A stretch of DNA of 64,000 bases from Diadophis punctatus similis (lineage: Eukaryota; Chordata; Lepidosauria; Squamata; Dipsadidae). Below the pieces are notes generated by a model, which was given only the letters and a program-made list of their open reading frames with translations, had not been told where the DNA came from and searched no databases. The stretch spans positions 72,270,240 through 72,334,239 of the forward strand of contig JALIGW010000001.1 of NCBI GenBank assembly GCA_023053685.1. The letters run 5' to 3'. The translations under genes and the position numbers were made by a program. The first letter of the stretch is position 1. Every line of letters starts with the position of its first letter. This document shows positions 12,248 to 23,304 of this stretch, piece by piece.

Positions 12248-12706
12248 TAGAGGTGGGTTCCTGCCGGAGCTGCCCAGTGCGCAGCTCCGGTAGGGAGCGG
12301 CCAATTGCGCAATTTGTGCACGACCACTCTGGAGCCCTCTCTGCCGGTCCACCGCATGCGCCGCCATTTTTTCCGTGAATTTTTGGCCGATTTTGCTTCT
12401 ATGCATGCGTGGAAGCAAAATCGCGCCAAAATCTCACGAGGCGATGCGCGCGCGAGAGAGATTTTGGTGAGATTTTGCTTCTGCGCATACATGGAAGCAA
12501 AATCAAGCCAAAATCACACACACGCGTGTGTCTCCTCACGAGATTTTGGCGCGATTTTGCTTCCGCGCATGTGCAGAAGCAAAATTGTGCGAGGGGGCGC
12601 ACGGGCGTAGCGAGCGCATACACGGCTGAAGCGAGCGCAAGTGCACCCAAAGCATGGAGATGCATGCGCAGCGCACCGGCACCGGTAAGGGAGCAACCCG
12701 CCACTG
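12248..12706. mobile_element. Non-autonomous hAT-like element, family B, expanded copy
   Basis: It runs from TAGAGGTGGGTTCC to AACCCGCCACTG between perfect 8-bp duplications ATTATAGC (12240-12247 and 12707-12714). At 459 bp it is the longest family-B copy here. The extra length is an internal array, about 12386-12600, of three imperfect palindromic units built on TTTTGCTTC and GAAGCAAAAT with CpG-rich spacers. The open frames of 101-121 codons across it occur on both strands of this symmetrical, CpG-rich sequence and are not genes. Confidence 0.88.
12386..12600. repeat. Array of three palindromic units inside the hAT-like element
   Basis: Each unit pairs ATTTTGCTTC(T/C) with GAAGCAAAAT around a GCAT-containing centre. 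Successive units are separated by AAAATCTCACGAGG-like or TCACGAGATTTTGGCG-like spacers. Each unit could fold into a hairpin. Confidence 0.75.
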
Positions 12707-12714
12707 ATTATAGC

Positions 12715-14110
12715 ATTTCTAATCCTGAAGGGATGATGTGTCTTTCCAAGTAATACACAAACAATTGAAATTGATGTTAAGGATAACATACATAGAACTA
12801 CTAGATCTGAGCAGGAGGAAAAGAAAAAAATATCTGAATGACCACTAGGTGATAGCAAGTATACGCAAAAACGCAACAAAAACTCTAGCTCTCTACTCCT
12901 ACCTAGTGACCAACCAGATTTTTGCAGTGCAAATATTATTAATGGTTTTTAAATAATGATGAATGCAATAACTGAAAAGACATCACTTCATGTGTGATAT
13001 GTGTGGATACCTCGATCAAGAGGACGGATTAGAAGAAAAGTTTATAAACTCCATTAGTTGATTTCTTAGATTTTTTTTCAGTGTTAAAAGATTAAAAAAT
13101 AGCTTTAAATATTTTATACCTGCCATCAATCTGCCACAGAAGACAAATGGATCCAAAATATGAAAGCTATTCTTTCTGATACCAAATCAGCAAAATATGC
13201 AACATCAAGTGAAAACAGAGAACATTTAGCTACGTCGGCATCCCTTCATTAAAAACATCCATCTTAAAGAACTAGGTCTGTCAATTGAAATCTAGCTATA
13301 GCTTTACTACTGAAATCTACTTGCTATCACTCATAATCAAATTCTGTAGTCATGCAGAAAATACGGCATGCAAACCAGAAATCCTGCTACTTGCTAAATT
13401 ATATAACCTGAAAGTATATTTCTCTATATAATTATTAATCTTATTAAATTGGTCAACTGCAAACCAGTGTCCCAGAATATTCTGTAATTATGATATCTAA
13501 AATTTAAGAATTGATGTGCTATACCCATATTTTTGGTGTCCACTTCTTTTTTTAAAAAAGTTGCCTTTCACCCTTGCAAGCAAATTTCGTGAATCCTGTA
13601 ATTGTTTCACAGTGTCACTAAACTGTAACAGCAGACATCTGCAGAGTATAAGTACAAGGGTGTGCAAGTGAAGCCTACAGTAGGCTTGCTACCTGCGTCT
13701 AAAGGAATAGGGGAGAGCAGACAGCTATCCGACCCTGAAATCTGTTGCTTATAATTACAGACATATTATAAAAGAATTGGAGTATCAAATAGAGATTACA
13801 TGGGAAGAAAATAGAATAAATGAAATAACATTTTATGCATTATTTTTTATTTTCAAACGATACATAAGATGGTTAAGATGTGAAATAAACTGGTCTATCC
13901 TTCATCCTAATGTGGGAAATAAATGTACACACATCTGTTTAGTAAACAGATACTAAATACTGATAATAATACAATACTAAAACAATTTAAAAGAAGCTTG
14001 CATTAATAAAGAAATAAAACTTTCAATTTTAAGAAATCGCAGAATGGTAAGCTTGATAATATTCCAGATTCAAATAACATCCTTTTGGAGAATGTGTATT
14101 CTTAGCCTTG
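12715..14110. other. AT-rich DNA, no gene seen
   Basis: I see no conserved motif, repeat family or credible coding frame. Confidence 0.5.
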
Positions 14111-14212
14111 CTCCTTCTTCCTTTCTTCCTTTCTTCCTTTCTTCCTTTCTTCCTTCCTTCCTTCCTTCCTTCCTTCCTTCCTTCCTTCCTTCCTTCCTTC
14201 CTTCCTTCCTTC

Positions 14213-14247
<35 letters not shown>

Positions 14248-14248
14248 T
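14111..14248. repeat. TTCC/TTTC compound microsatellite
   Basis: The array grades from mixed CTTCCTTT units through pure TTCC to pure TTTC. A 135-codon frame across it encodes repeated F-L-P-S and is an artefact. Confidence 0.97.
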
Positions 14249-14907
14249 TAAATAAAAATCAAATCTTTCTTGGCTTCATGCAATGCGTGATAAAATCAAA
14301 AATATCTCATGGTGTTTTGTTTTACCAGGTTCTAATATTTTCTTCTATTTTTAATATTGCTTTTTTGTCTTCCTACTCTCTCCCACATAAGCAAAAACTA
14401 AGACATGCTACATTCTTGAGAATACAGCAGCTTCTCGCTCCATGGCAATGAAAAAAAAAATTAAGTAAAAATTTAGCAATAAATGTTAATTGTCTGAATA
14501 ATGTACATTATTTTCAATTATATACACCACACTTGTTTTTATGGGTAAATGAAGTTTTATTTATTTGTATCCCTTCTTTATTACTTTTACAAATAACTCA
14601 AGGTGGTGAACATATCAAACATACCTTCTTCCTCCTATTTATACATAACTCACATTAACAAGCGACTGAAAATGTGCTGTCAACACGTACTTTATTTTTT
14701 CCAAAGTTTCTGGCTTGCTCCTGTAAAAAAAAAAGTGCTATTGTTCCAGTTTTCTGAAAATGTTACTTCTCCAATATCAAAGAGGTATTCCCATGCTTTC
14801 TGTCTTTGGCCACATTACTTAGTGATGAGTACTTATTTTATGTTCATCAAGAGTCTCCCTCTCCCCAGCAGCTTTCTGAAGGAGAAGTGGGACTTGACAG
14901 AAAGAGG
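14249..14907. other. AT-rich DNA with a faint LINE-tail remnant
   Basis: At about 14553-14612 a TTTATTTATTTG run precedes AACTCAAGGTGGTGAAC. This resembles the antisense LINE tails at 8.9 and 29.4 kb but is strongly diverged. Nothing else is recognised. Confidence 0.4.
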
Positions 14908-14915
14908 TTACACGC

Positions 14916-15127
14916 CAGTGATGGGTTGCTGCTGGTTCGGACAGGTTCGGCAGCAATGACCAGCGGTCCACGCTCCTGAACCGGTCCTCCGGTCACCGCG
15001 GCTTGCAAAAAAAACCTCTGTGCATGCACAAAGGCTTCTGCGCATGCGCAGAGGGTCATTTTCGGGTGTTTTGCGTGATGTGACGGGCACTTCCATTGCG
15101 ATGTGAAGGTAAGTGGAACTCACCCTG
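14916..15127. mobile_element. Non-autonomous hAT-like element, family B
   Basis: It begins CAGTGATGGGTTGCTGC and ends GGAACTCACCCTG. The flanking 8-mers TTACACGC and TTACATGC (14908-14915, 15128-15135) differ at one position, likely a later CpG transition. It carries a perfect NRF1-type palindrome TGCGCATGCGCA at 15039-15050. Confidence 0.82.
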
Positions 15128-15281
15128 TTACATGCATAATCTACAATCAGCAGTGAAAGCAATCCATGCTGTGCAATCACTCCTTGTAATCCAAGAACTG
15201 TCCTCCTTTGTCTTTAAACTGGCCAAGAGATATGTTAAAGACAGGATATATACAGATATATTCTATTTTCTCTAATCACTG

Positions 15282-15925
15282 GATTACTGGAAGTTTTTAA
15301 AAACAGTTTGGACAACCATTTGTCTGAAATGGTATAGGGCAGTGATGGCGAACCTTTTTTTGCTCGAGTGCCAAAAGGCATGTGTGCATGCGATAGCATG
15401 CATGCCTACACCCATAATGCAATGCCCTCCCCCCCACGTATGCGCGCACAACTCCCCCCACGCTGCCTCCCCCGCATATGCGCACAGGGCTCACTGAAGC
15501 CTCCGGAGCCTGTGGATGACAAAAAACGGATTCCAGCTGATTTTTGGCCTTCCGGACGGCTTCCTGAAGCCTGGGGATGGTGAAAACGGGCCCAAAGGCC
15601 CAACCGGAAGTTCATTTCCAAACTTCCGGTAGGCCTGTTGGGTCCGTTTTTCACCATCCACAGACTCCAGAAGCTTTCCTGAAGCCTGGGGAAGACGAAA
15701 ACGTTCTCCCCCCACCCTCTGGAAGGCCGAAACTCAGCTGGCCAGCACGCACACTGAAGCTGACATAGGGCAATGCCTCGTGTGCCCTCATATATGACTC
15801 CGCGTGCCACCAGTGGCATGCGTGCCATAGGTTCACCTTCACGGGTATAGGGTTTTCTGCCTGAACAAGGGGGTTGGACTAGGAAGACCTCTAAGGTGTC
15901 TTCCAACTATGTTATTCTATTTTAA
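15282..15925 (+). mobile_element. CR1 3' end, split by an hAT-like insertion
   Basis: The left piece (to 15339) reads GGACAACCATTTGTCTGAAA; the right piece (from 15853) reads GGGGGTTGGACTAGGAAGAC and ends TTATTCTATTTTAAG. Removing the hAT-like element and one copy of its duplication restores the order seen in the uninterrupted CR1 at 41.65-41.76 kb, which gives an internal control for the insertion. Confidence 0.9.
15340..15844 (+). mobile_element. Non-autonomous hAT-like element, family A, inside CR1
   Basis: The left end is CAGTGATGGCGAACC and the right end GGTTCACCTTCACGG, flanked by perfect 8-bp duplications GTATAGGG (15332-15339 and 15845-15852). It is 505 bp long. Its interior includes repeated CCTGAAGCCTGGGGA-type segments and the GTGCCACxxxTGGCATGCGTGCC block shared with copies at 32.4 and 34.3 kb. 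Open frames up to 166 codons cross it on both strands, but none resembles a transposase. Confidence 0.93.
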
Positions 15926-17054
15926 GTATCTATTTGTTTGACTTATATTCATCACCATCAAAAGAGAATTTTAGGGTTTATGTTCATTCGTAAAAATTTA
16001 ATGAAATTTCCATAATATAGAAGTAAAATAGCAAGCAATAAAACAAACCTAAGTACACATTAAAAATCCTCTGATCAATAATGAATGGCATAAACTCATA
16101 TCACCAAAGTCTCACCAAAATAATTTAGTCTATAATAAATTACAGAAAGCCAATAGTGTCGGCTCTATTAATAGTATCTCAGATAATTAGATGGAAGGAC
16201 AGGACTAGAAAGTAATTGTGCTTGTCTGATCAAACATTTTATGAGTAAAGTGTCTCATATTCGCCTAAAATAGGAAAGTGTATTGACAAAATCCATTGAA
16301 GTGGCAAAAATGATGAATTTATTTAAGAAATTTATTTGCCACCCATCTCGCAGTTCAAGGCAACTCTGTCTTGAGATGTTATATGGAACACTGGAAATCT
16401 ATGGATGCCAATAAAGAAGAGAGAATTCTTTGTGAGTTTAACTCTGCCACATACCCATTGAATAAGTTATATGGCTTGGAGCCTGAGTATTGTAAAAATG
16501 ACCCAAGTAAATTCTATTCCCCAGATCTGAGTAGATGGAGAATATCTGTTGAAGGTTCCATATCAACAGACCAAGACATAATAGGCAAAGGCATGAAAAT
16601 GGACACAGAGACAATTGTTTCATCTTTTGAAAGAATTACACCTTGAACAAATAATGTCCCTCCACTCCAGCAATAGGCAAATTTGGCTTTTTAGGAAGGC
16701 CTTTGTGATTAAGCAGCTACAGGAAATCTACATCTTTATTGTTTATTATGGTTCACAATTTTATATTTTAAAATTATATGCCTTATATCATGGTTTGATT
16801 CCATATACTGCCTAGAGCCTCTGGAGTTTATACAGTAAATGTATAAAGCTTATAAGTCTTAGCAATCAACCAATAAACCTCAACTCCTTTTATTTAACCA
16901 GACTCATATACTGGGTCAAGACACTGTTGGAATATTCTGTACAGCCCATGGTTCACACCTGGCATGTACAACTATATATTGGAATATGATGCTATATCCC
17001 AAAATCTTGCTGTACTACACAAAAGAGCAACTTTACCTTCCAACTCCTACAATA
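15926..17054 (+). other. AT-rich DNA with two old LINE tails
   Basis: An antisense tail remnant is at about 16316-16370 (TTTATTTGCCACCCATC). A sense one at about 16670-16860 contains GGAAGGCCTTTGTGATTAAG and CTGCCTAGAGCCTCTGGAG, matching the CR1/L3 3' UTR pattern. A 91-codon frame at 16371-16646 lies between them; I do not recognise it, and it has no supporting context. Confidence 0.45.
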
Positions 17055-17062
17055 GTCTAGAA

Positions 17063-17197
17063 CAGGGCTGTCAAACTTCCGGCCCGTGGGCCGATTGTGT
17101 CATGTACTGGCTATACCCATGCCTGGTTTAGCGAAGGGAAAAAAAGTCCTGATACGTCATGTGATGCTGCCGTGATGACGTGAGTTTGACATCCCTG
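17063..17197. mobile_element. Short hAT-like element, family C
   Basis: The ends are CAGGGCTGTCAAACTTC and GAGTTTGACATCCCTG. Perfect 8-bp duplications GTCTAGAA flank it (17055-17062, 17198-17205). The interior starts CGGCCCGTGGGCCG, as in the copy at 29.56 kb. At 135 bp it has no coding capacity. Confidence 0.9.
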
Positions 17198-17205
17198 GTC
17201 TAGAA

Positions 17206-17946
17206 TGATTCCTTTGTCTGCCAAATTAGAGCTACACTGAATACTGATATACTCTTATCCCAGCAACAAGAAATAATGTGCTCTGAATGAATAGTGAATC
17301 TTCAGTGAATCTCTAAACAGATGGAAAATAAATTGACAAATTCTGAAAATGGCATATCTGGGATCCATGGCAATCTTAAAATTATGAGATCTCAAGCTCT
17401 TCAATTTAATAACGATTTGTAAGCATGGAAGAGAATTATTACTTTTTTCTCATGAAATGACAATTAAGACCTTAGGGAGAAAAATAGCAAGTTCATGATG
17501 AACTCATAATAAGCCTGCAAACTCAACTATTTAAACTGTACAGGCATATTACCAGAAACAACTTAAAAATAATCAAATTACCTCTAGATGCAGAGAAACA
17601 AAAGCCTTTGCTAATTTACAAGGAAGAAGGTATTCAAGAAATCTTTTTATTGCCAGCTGTTTTTAAACTTGAGATATTGCATGCTTACATTTCAAGAACA
17701 CAAGATAATCCTGCCAGGAAATTTGTTCCTACAATATGAAGTCTCTGGGATGCATTTGAAGCATTTATTCTCAAATCTACTCTTGCTATCAACTCAGTAA
17801 AAAAAGAAAAAGACAAAAGGATATTTTAATTTTATACAGATGGAAAAAATGCTAGCTACTCCACATGTGATTCGTGCCAAATATTTATAGTAGGTAAAGT
17901 TAAAATGTAGCTACTACATTTAGAACAATTTTAACATTCTTTGAAA
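17206..17946. other. AT-rich DNA, nothing recognised
   Basis: There is no credible frame or repeat before the SINE. Confidence 0.5.
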
Positions 17947-18193
17947 TAGCAATAGCAATAGCAATAGCACTTAGACTTATATACCGCTTCATAGTGCTTT
18001 ACAGCCCTCTCTAAGCGGTTTACAGAGTTCAGCATATTGCCCCCAACAATCTGGGTCCTCATTTTACCGACCTCAGAAGGATGGGAGGCTGAGTCAACCT
18101 TGAGCCTGGTGAGATTTGAACAGCTGAACTGCTGAACTAGCAGTCACTGAAGTAGTTGCAGTGCTGCTTTTAACCACTGCGCCACCTCGGCTC
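17947..18193 (-). mobile_element. Sauria-type SINE, TAGCAA-tail subtype, antisense
   Basis: In reverse complement it reads head GAGCCGAGGTGGCGCAGTGG, body CTCAGCCTCCCATCCTTCTG and a tail of CTATTGCTATTGCTATTGCT. The A and B boxes are recognisable. It is the tail subtype also seen at 23.5, 42.9 and 52.8 kb. Confidence 0.9.
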
Positions 18194-18894
18194 TTAAATC
18201 AAAACTTTTGGGAATCAGGAGAGAAATCTGGAAAGTTTGTTTATTGTTTGCAGCAACAAAAACAACAACATGTTTTTAGCTTAAATTCAGGTCAATGAGA
18301 GTCAGTTACCGGTATGTACTATGACATGGCTCTACTAATTACCAGCTTTACAATGTTTATAAACAGTTTTACAAATTGGAGGCATCTGTAACAGAACAGC
18401 AAATAATTACTTTCTTGGGAAATAGTTGAAATGGAAAAGATGTCTCAGATTTGCCTTTCCACTAGTGAAAGTGGCTGTATAGACCATTCAAACAAATCCC
18501 AAATTCTGCCCTCTCTGAACTAGATAGATAGCTCCTTACACTAATGCACCATGTCTAATCTGAAATGCAAGGGACTGTGAGTTCAATTCATGGTAGAAAA
18601 TTTGAACCCCCTAGAACCATATCTCAATACCACCTCTGATGAATCCCAAATAGGACAAAACTGTTCACACAGCCTCCTGGTGATCAGTGTTAACTAAAAG
18701 TACTACATAGGATATAAACTGTATTAACATATGAGATATTTCTTTCTCCTAATACAGGTGGTGGTGGAAGTCATGTAAACTCTATTCATGGGGGCATGCA
18801 TAATATAACATCTGTAACTCTTTGAAAGCTTAAGGGAAAGAGAACTGAAAACCATTCAGACAGATTAAAGAAGCAGTATAGCTCAGATGCTTTA
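18194..18894. other. AT-rich DNA, nothing recognised
   Basis: No gene or known repeat was identified. Confidence 0.5.
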
Positions 18895-19045
18895 GAATAT
18901 AATAGAATAGAATTCTTTATTGGCCAAGTGTGATTGGACACACAAGGAATTTGTCTTTGGTGCATATGCTCTCAGTGTACAGAAAAGAAAAGGTACGTTC
19001 GTCAAGAATCATAAGGTACAACACTTAATGATAAACCACTTAGCA
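18895..19045 (-). mobile_element. L2/L3-like LINE 3' end with AATAG-type tail
   Basis: It begins with TATAATAGAATAGAATTC, then GGCCAAGTGTGATTGGAC, CATATGCTCTCAGTGTACAG and ACGTTCGTCAAGAATCATAA. Reverse-complemented, this matches the 3' UTR of the LINE at 3.06-3.31 kb, including the part lost there. It confirms that family's tail sequence. Confidence 0.82.
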
Positions 19046-20389
19046 GTCTAAGAGGTTCCTGAAATTCTAAGAGATCTCCTTAAGAGATAGAGTACTTGAA
19101 GCAAAACCAGCAATTCAATATTATAAGGAATTAAAAAACAAAATAAAGGTTAGCATTAGTTACATATCTGAACTCAAAATAAAGTCTTGTAATTTACAAT
19201 TTTGGAAATTAAACAGGCCCAGAATTTCATAAATGTAAAATTGATCAATCCTTAACAATGAAATTAATTATTAAAAACTATTTTGACTATTGGGCCCCAG
19301 AAAACATGTTAAAAATGGCCAAACAACAGAATTTTTGTTTTGATATTTTAAGAAACATGAAGATCCTTTAACTAATATGATTTAGTCTTATCCAACCATT
19401 GATTTGAAATCATGACAAATTTATTTTCACAGTTTGTCAGTTGTCATAGCTGATCTTACCTTTGAGAAAAAGTCCAGGTTGCTTTCTTCAGTTGATCAAA
19501 CCAGATGTATCCACCTTAGGGCTGTGCATATCTCTTTTGACAAACACAGAGGTGTTGCAATTTACCCAAGTGAAGAACACCTCATGATGCATTTTACATC
19601 ATAAAAATGCACCATGGAACAAAGCACAAATTTAGAGATCGTCAGAGAGCAGGAATCAGGAATCAGGTACAATTGGTAGTGTTTGCAGGCAGTGTCTTCC
19701 AAACCATGGGTGATGGAGAGGATCTAGAAAAAAAAAGAATATAACAGATTTGTTTTTACCAGGAAAGAAAATAATAAGGAATAGAAAAAAGAAATTTAAG
19801 AATCTTGTAAAGATGTTAAACCAGCTTTAATCATAAAAACATTTCAATATTCAGAAAAATGAAGAGTCAATTCTGGTTTTTCTGAATTGGTTCAGGCAGG
19901 TGGAACAAAATATACTTACTAATCTTTTAAAGCCAGTTTCTTACTCTGCCAAATCAATATTTTTATATGTATAAGTTTTTTTTAAAAAATGTCCTTTTAT
20001 CCAAATACTAGATCTTGCTATTCCATTCCACCATTCCTGATTCTAAAATTAAATGGTTGTTTCCAGACATTCATGGTTGAATTTATGCTTATGTTACATG
20101 CTCGGAAAAAAAAAACAAGAATATAAACTTTGTTGAATTGCCTTCAAGACTTTTACTGTATGTACCTTTTTATTTTGTTCCTTTAGATTTTTCTTTTTCT
20201 GCTATTATTTTAAAAGCAATAAAACTAAATAATAAGCACGTACATTTTGTTATACTGTATCTCCTAGATCAAAGTTTCATCTTGATACATTTTTAAAATG
20301 ATGCTACAATATTTCATAACAATTATATAACATTGTTAGACACAACATATATATGAACTTATGAATTCATACAACCATATGTTTCAGAC
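19046..20389. other. AT-rich DNA, nothing recognised
   Basis: No gene or known repeat was identified. Confidence 0.5.
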
Positions 20390-20525
20390 TTTTGTTTTCA
20401 GTAGTTATGTTATCTCTATTATTTTAAACTATTGTTTTTGCTATATTTTTATTCTGTTTTTAACTGTTACCTGCCCAGAGTTATGCATATATAATAAGTG
20501 GCTAAATAAATTAAATAAATTAAAT
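20390..20525 (+). mobile_element. Old CR1/L3-group LINE 3' tail
   Basis: A T-rich 3' UTR leads to TTACCTGCCCAGAGTTATGC and then GGCTAAATAAATTAAATAAA. This is the general form of the LINE tails here, strongly decayed. Confidence 0.55.
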
Positions 20526-21487
20526 ATGTCCTAACTAAGGATTTAGTTTTTAAAGGCTTCAGACAATAACTCAATAATCCACTATATTTTTCAGTGCTAG
20601 ATGTTGAATGTGAGACCTTCAAATAGAGGGTCTCTAATCAAAGAGCTGTATATGTCCCATAAAGGTTTTTAAAAGTTTTAAAAAATTTACTAACTTCATA
20701 GACTTGTCTAAATTTAAAATGAAAGTGTATATTTAGCAAAGAAACAGTTTACCTGAGATTCAAAAAAATAAGCTCTGAGTTGCTCTCATTTGTTTCTGAG
20801 ACAGGTGCAGAAGCATACATTTCCCAGCAAGATGATTAACTCAAATAGAAAATTATATTACACTAGCCTGATACTAGAAGATACTTTTTAATTTGTATTT
20901 CGGTGGAGTGGAGGAAAATAGAAGTTAATCCTGTATTTTATTTTATTTCAAATGGTCTGTTGTTGAGATTCTTTTCTATCGTGACTGATTTGGACAACGA
21001 ATTAGTAATTTTTCATAATTATTGAAACATATCAATATTGTTTATTACTGTTATAGAACAAATACATTTTCTTCAGAGACAAAGGTGAGGCATAATGAGC
21101 AATCCACTAGTAAAAATAACCAAGGAACCTTGTGTGAATACATTTCCAGGATACAACTGTTCAGGGTCTGAACCATTATGTTTACGTTACTGACTATTGT
21201 TTTGTTTAGCATATTTCCTTAAATGAAATGTTCTTTCATCAATGATGAATGAAAGATATGTACCATATCACTCTCCAAGTCATGTACATTGGCAATCATC
21301 ACCTTTATAATTGTACCATTGGACAGCATGTGTTTCTATTGTAATTGTTCTATTATTCTTTGCTAATAGCAATTTTCGAATAGGCGGAAACCCAAACTAT
21401 AATGCATAATATATATTGAAGTCATTAGAAAACATTTTGTATGTGATACAACTTCATGAAGTTTTCATATGAATAGCTACTTTAATG

Positions 21488-21550
<63 letters not shown>

Positions 21551-22223
21551 TCCCAGGAATTGGACTCGCTGAAAAAACATCTTATAAACATTCCAGTAAA
21601 AATCTGATTTAAGTTACAGACTTCATAATCTCTTTTTTTGTGTGTTTTACATGAAAATACAATGTATATGACACATTCTACATTAATTTTTATGTTAATC
21701 TTATTTAAATATAAAAGGCATACAGTAATGAATATTACATGATGTTCTATTCATAATGTCTTCTCTCCTTTCTTTCACTGTTCACTGTAGTGCCTGAAAA
21801 GTGAAATGTTGACTTCATCTTTACCGAACATTGTTTTTCTATCATATGAACATGTTTTCCACTTCCAGCAATTTACCTCTCCCACTTCAGCCTCAGAAGA
21901 CACAACAATCATTGTCTCTCAGACTCTCAAATGTGTATGCCAAGATATGAGATGCAAGTTACAACGTATCATGAGAAGGGATTCTGGTAAAATGTGTTTC
22001 CATAATATTGCAAGTCTATGTAGTCCCCAAGAGTCAAGCTCAACTCAAGGATTTTTACTTATTATGAGTTGGCAATGATATGTGAACCATGTACATATCA
22101 TGCTTCTCTGTTTTGGGAGCAGTTTAGATTCTTTAAGATTGCAAAACCCTTCCTCTTAACTTAACATGTAGTAGAATCTTTTCTCTTGATTTGATAAAAT
22201 TGATAACTTTCTGATAAACTATT
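20526..22223. other. AT-rich DNA with an AC microsatellite
   Basis: Apart from the dinucleotide array at 21489-21549, nothing is recognised. A 90-codon frame at 21806-22078 (+) has no identifiable domain. Confidence 0.5.
21489..21549. repeat. AC dinucleotide microsatellite
   Basis: About 30 uninterrupted AC units; its length and purity suggest it is polymorphic. Confidence 0.97.
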
Positions 22224-22225
22224 TA

Positions 22226-22855
22226 CCATATTTTTCGGAGTATAAGACGCACCGGAGTATAAGACGCACCTTAGTTTTTGGGGAGGAAAATAGGGGAAAA
22301 CAATCTGCCTACCAGGTATTCATCTGGCTAGCATCCTTAGTCTGGTCAGCTTCAGCACATTATTTTATCCCCTGGTTAGGACTTAAAAAACCTTCTTCTG
22401 AGAGAGTAGCAATGAAAGAGCATGCAAGCCAGTAAGAGCTGGGAAGATAGTTAGCACCTGGTTAGGGCTAGAAAAAAACTTATTCGGAGCAGCTTCAGCA
22501 CATTATTTTATCCCCTGGTTAGGACTTAAAAAACCCTTCTTCTGAGAGAGTAACAATGAAAGAGCCTGCAAGCCGGTAAGAGCTGGGAAGATAGTTGGCA
22601 CCTGGTTAGGGCTAAAAAAAAACTTATTTGGAGCAAGTAGAGCAATGAAAAAAAATTCTGCAAAGACTTAGGGCTGGAAAAACATTCTTTGGAGAGAGTA
22701 ACAATGAAAAAGCCTGCAAGGTAAGAGCTTGGAAGATCTGTTAGCACCTAGTTAGGGCTGGCAAAAAAAAGCTACATTCGAAGTATAAGACACACCCTAA
22801 TTTTCAGCCACTTTTAGGGAGGAAAAAGGTGCGTCTTATACTCCAAAAAATACGG
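22226..22855. mobile_element. TA-flanked DNA transposon with internal tandem repeats (family G)
   Basis: The ends are imperfect inverted repeats of about 27 bp: the left contains TTCGGAGTATAAGACGCACC and the right GGTGCGTCTTATACTCC. A TA dinucleotide flanks each side (22224-22225, 22856-22857), as for Tc1/mariner-type insertion. The left end also repeats GGAGTATAAGACGCACC in tandem. No transposase frame exists. Confidence 0.72.
22347..22780. repeat. Three tandem units of about 143 bp inside the family G element
   Basis: Units start at 22347, 22490 and 22634. The first two start CAGCTTCAGCACATTATTTT and are nearly identical. The third is diverged but keeps GAGAGAGTAACAATGAAA and the TTAGGGCTGG-type end. 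Confidence 0.85.
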
Positions 22856-23038
22856 TATTAACTTTAGGAAATATTGAAGCACAGCTGAAATGGTAGATGA
22901 CACACAGAGAAGATATCCTATTGATCGATTTATCAATAGGATTAAAAGGAAAAACTAACTAACCAACACCCTTTAACAATTTTATCGTTACATTATCACT
23001 TGGAAATTACTTTTCTTAAAATAATCCAATATCCACGT

Positions 23039-23257
23039 TGTTATATCCTGGGATTTGCATGTTAACTGAGATGTTTCCAACCAGGTCTGCTCTATTGATC
23101 AGAGAAGATATTCATTGATTGGTTCTTCCCAGCCAGGGCTCTCTATTTAAACAGGAGCCTCCGACTGGGCTGTTTGCTGTAGTTTTGCTCACTGTAACTA
23201 ATAAAGAGCTGAAGTCACTCAACCTGCCTCCTGACTCTTCAGTATTGGAACCCAACA
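23039..23257 (+). mobile_element. Probable solo LTR
   Basis: The 219-bp unit begins TGTTATATCC and ends AACCCAACA, giving inverted TGTT...AACA termini. CACGT precedes and CATGT follows it, a 5-bp duplication with one mismatch. CTATTTAAAC (about 23141) could be a TATA box and AATAAAG (about 23200) a polyadenylation signal, in the correct order. No internal retroelement genes flank it, so it reads as a solo LTR left by recombination; I cannot say whether Gypsy-like or retrovirus-like. Confidence 0.7.
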
Positions 23258-23304
23258 CATGTAATGAAATAAAAGATCTGAGAAATCATCCATGTAATGA
23301 AATA

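Noticed and set aside
14044..14451. 135-codon frame on +
   Set aside because: The core is translation of a TTCC/TTTC microsatellite.
15406..15906. 166-codon frame on - and shadows on +
   Set aside because: It spans the family-A hAT-like element and its CR1 flank. Similar frames occur in both orientations in other copies, and none resembles a transposase.
16371..16646. 91-codon frame as a host exon
   Set aside because: It lies between two LINE-tail remnants, with no recognised domain and no flanking splice signals that I could support.
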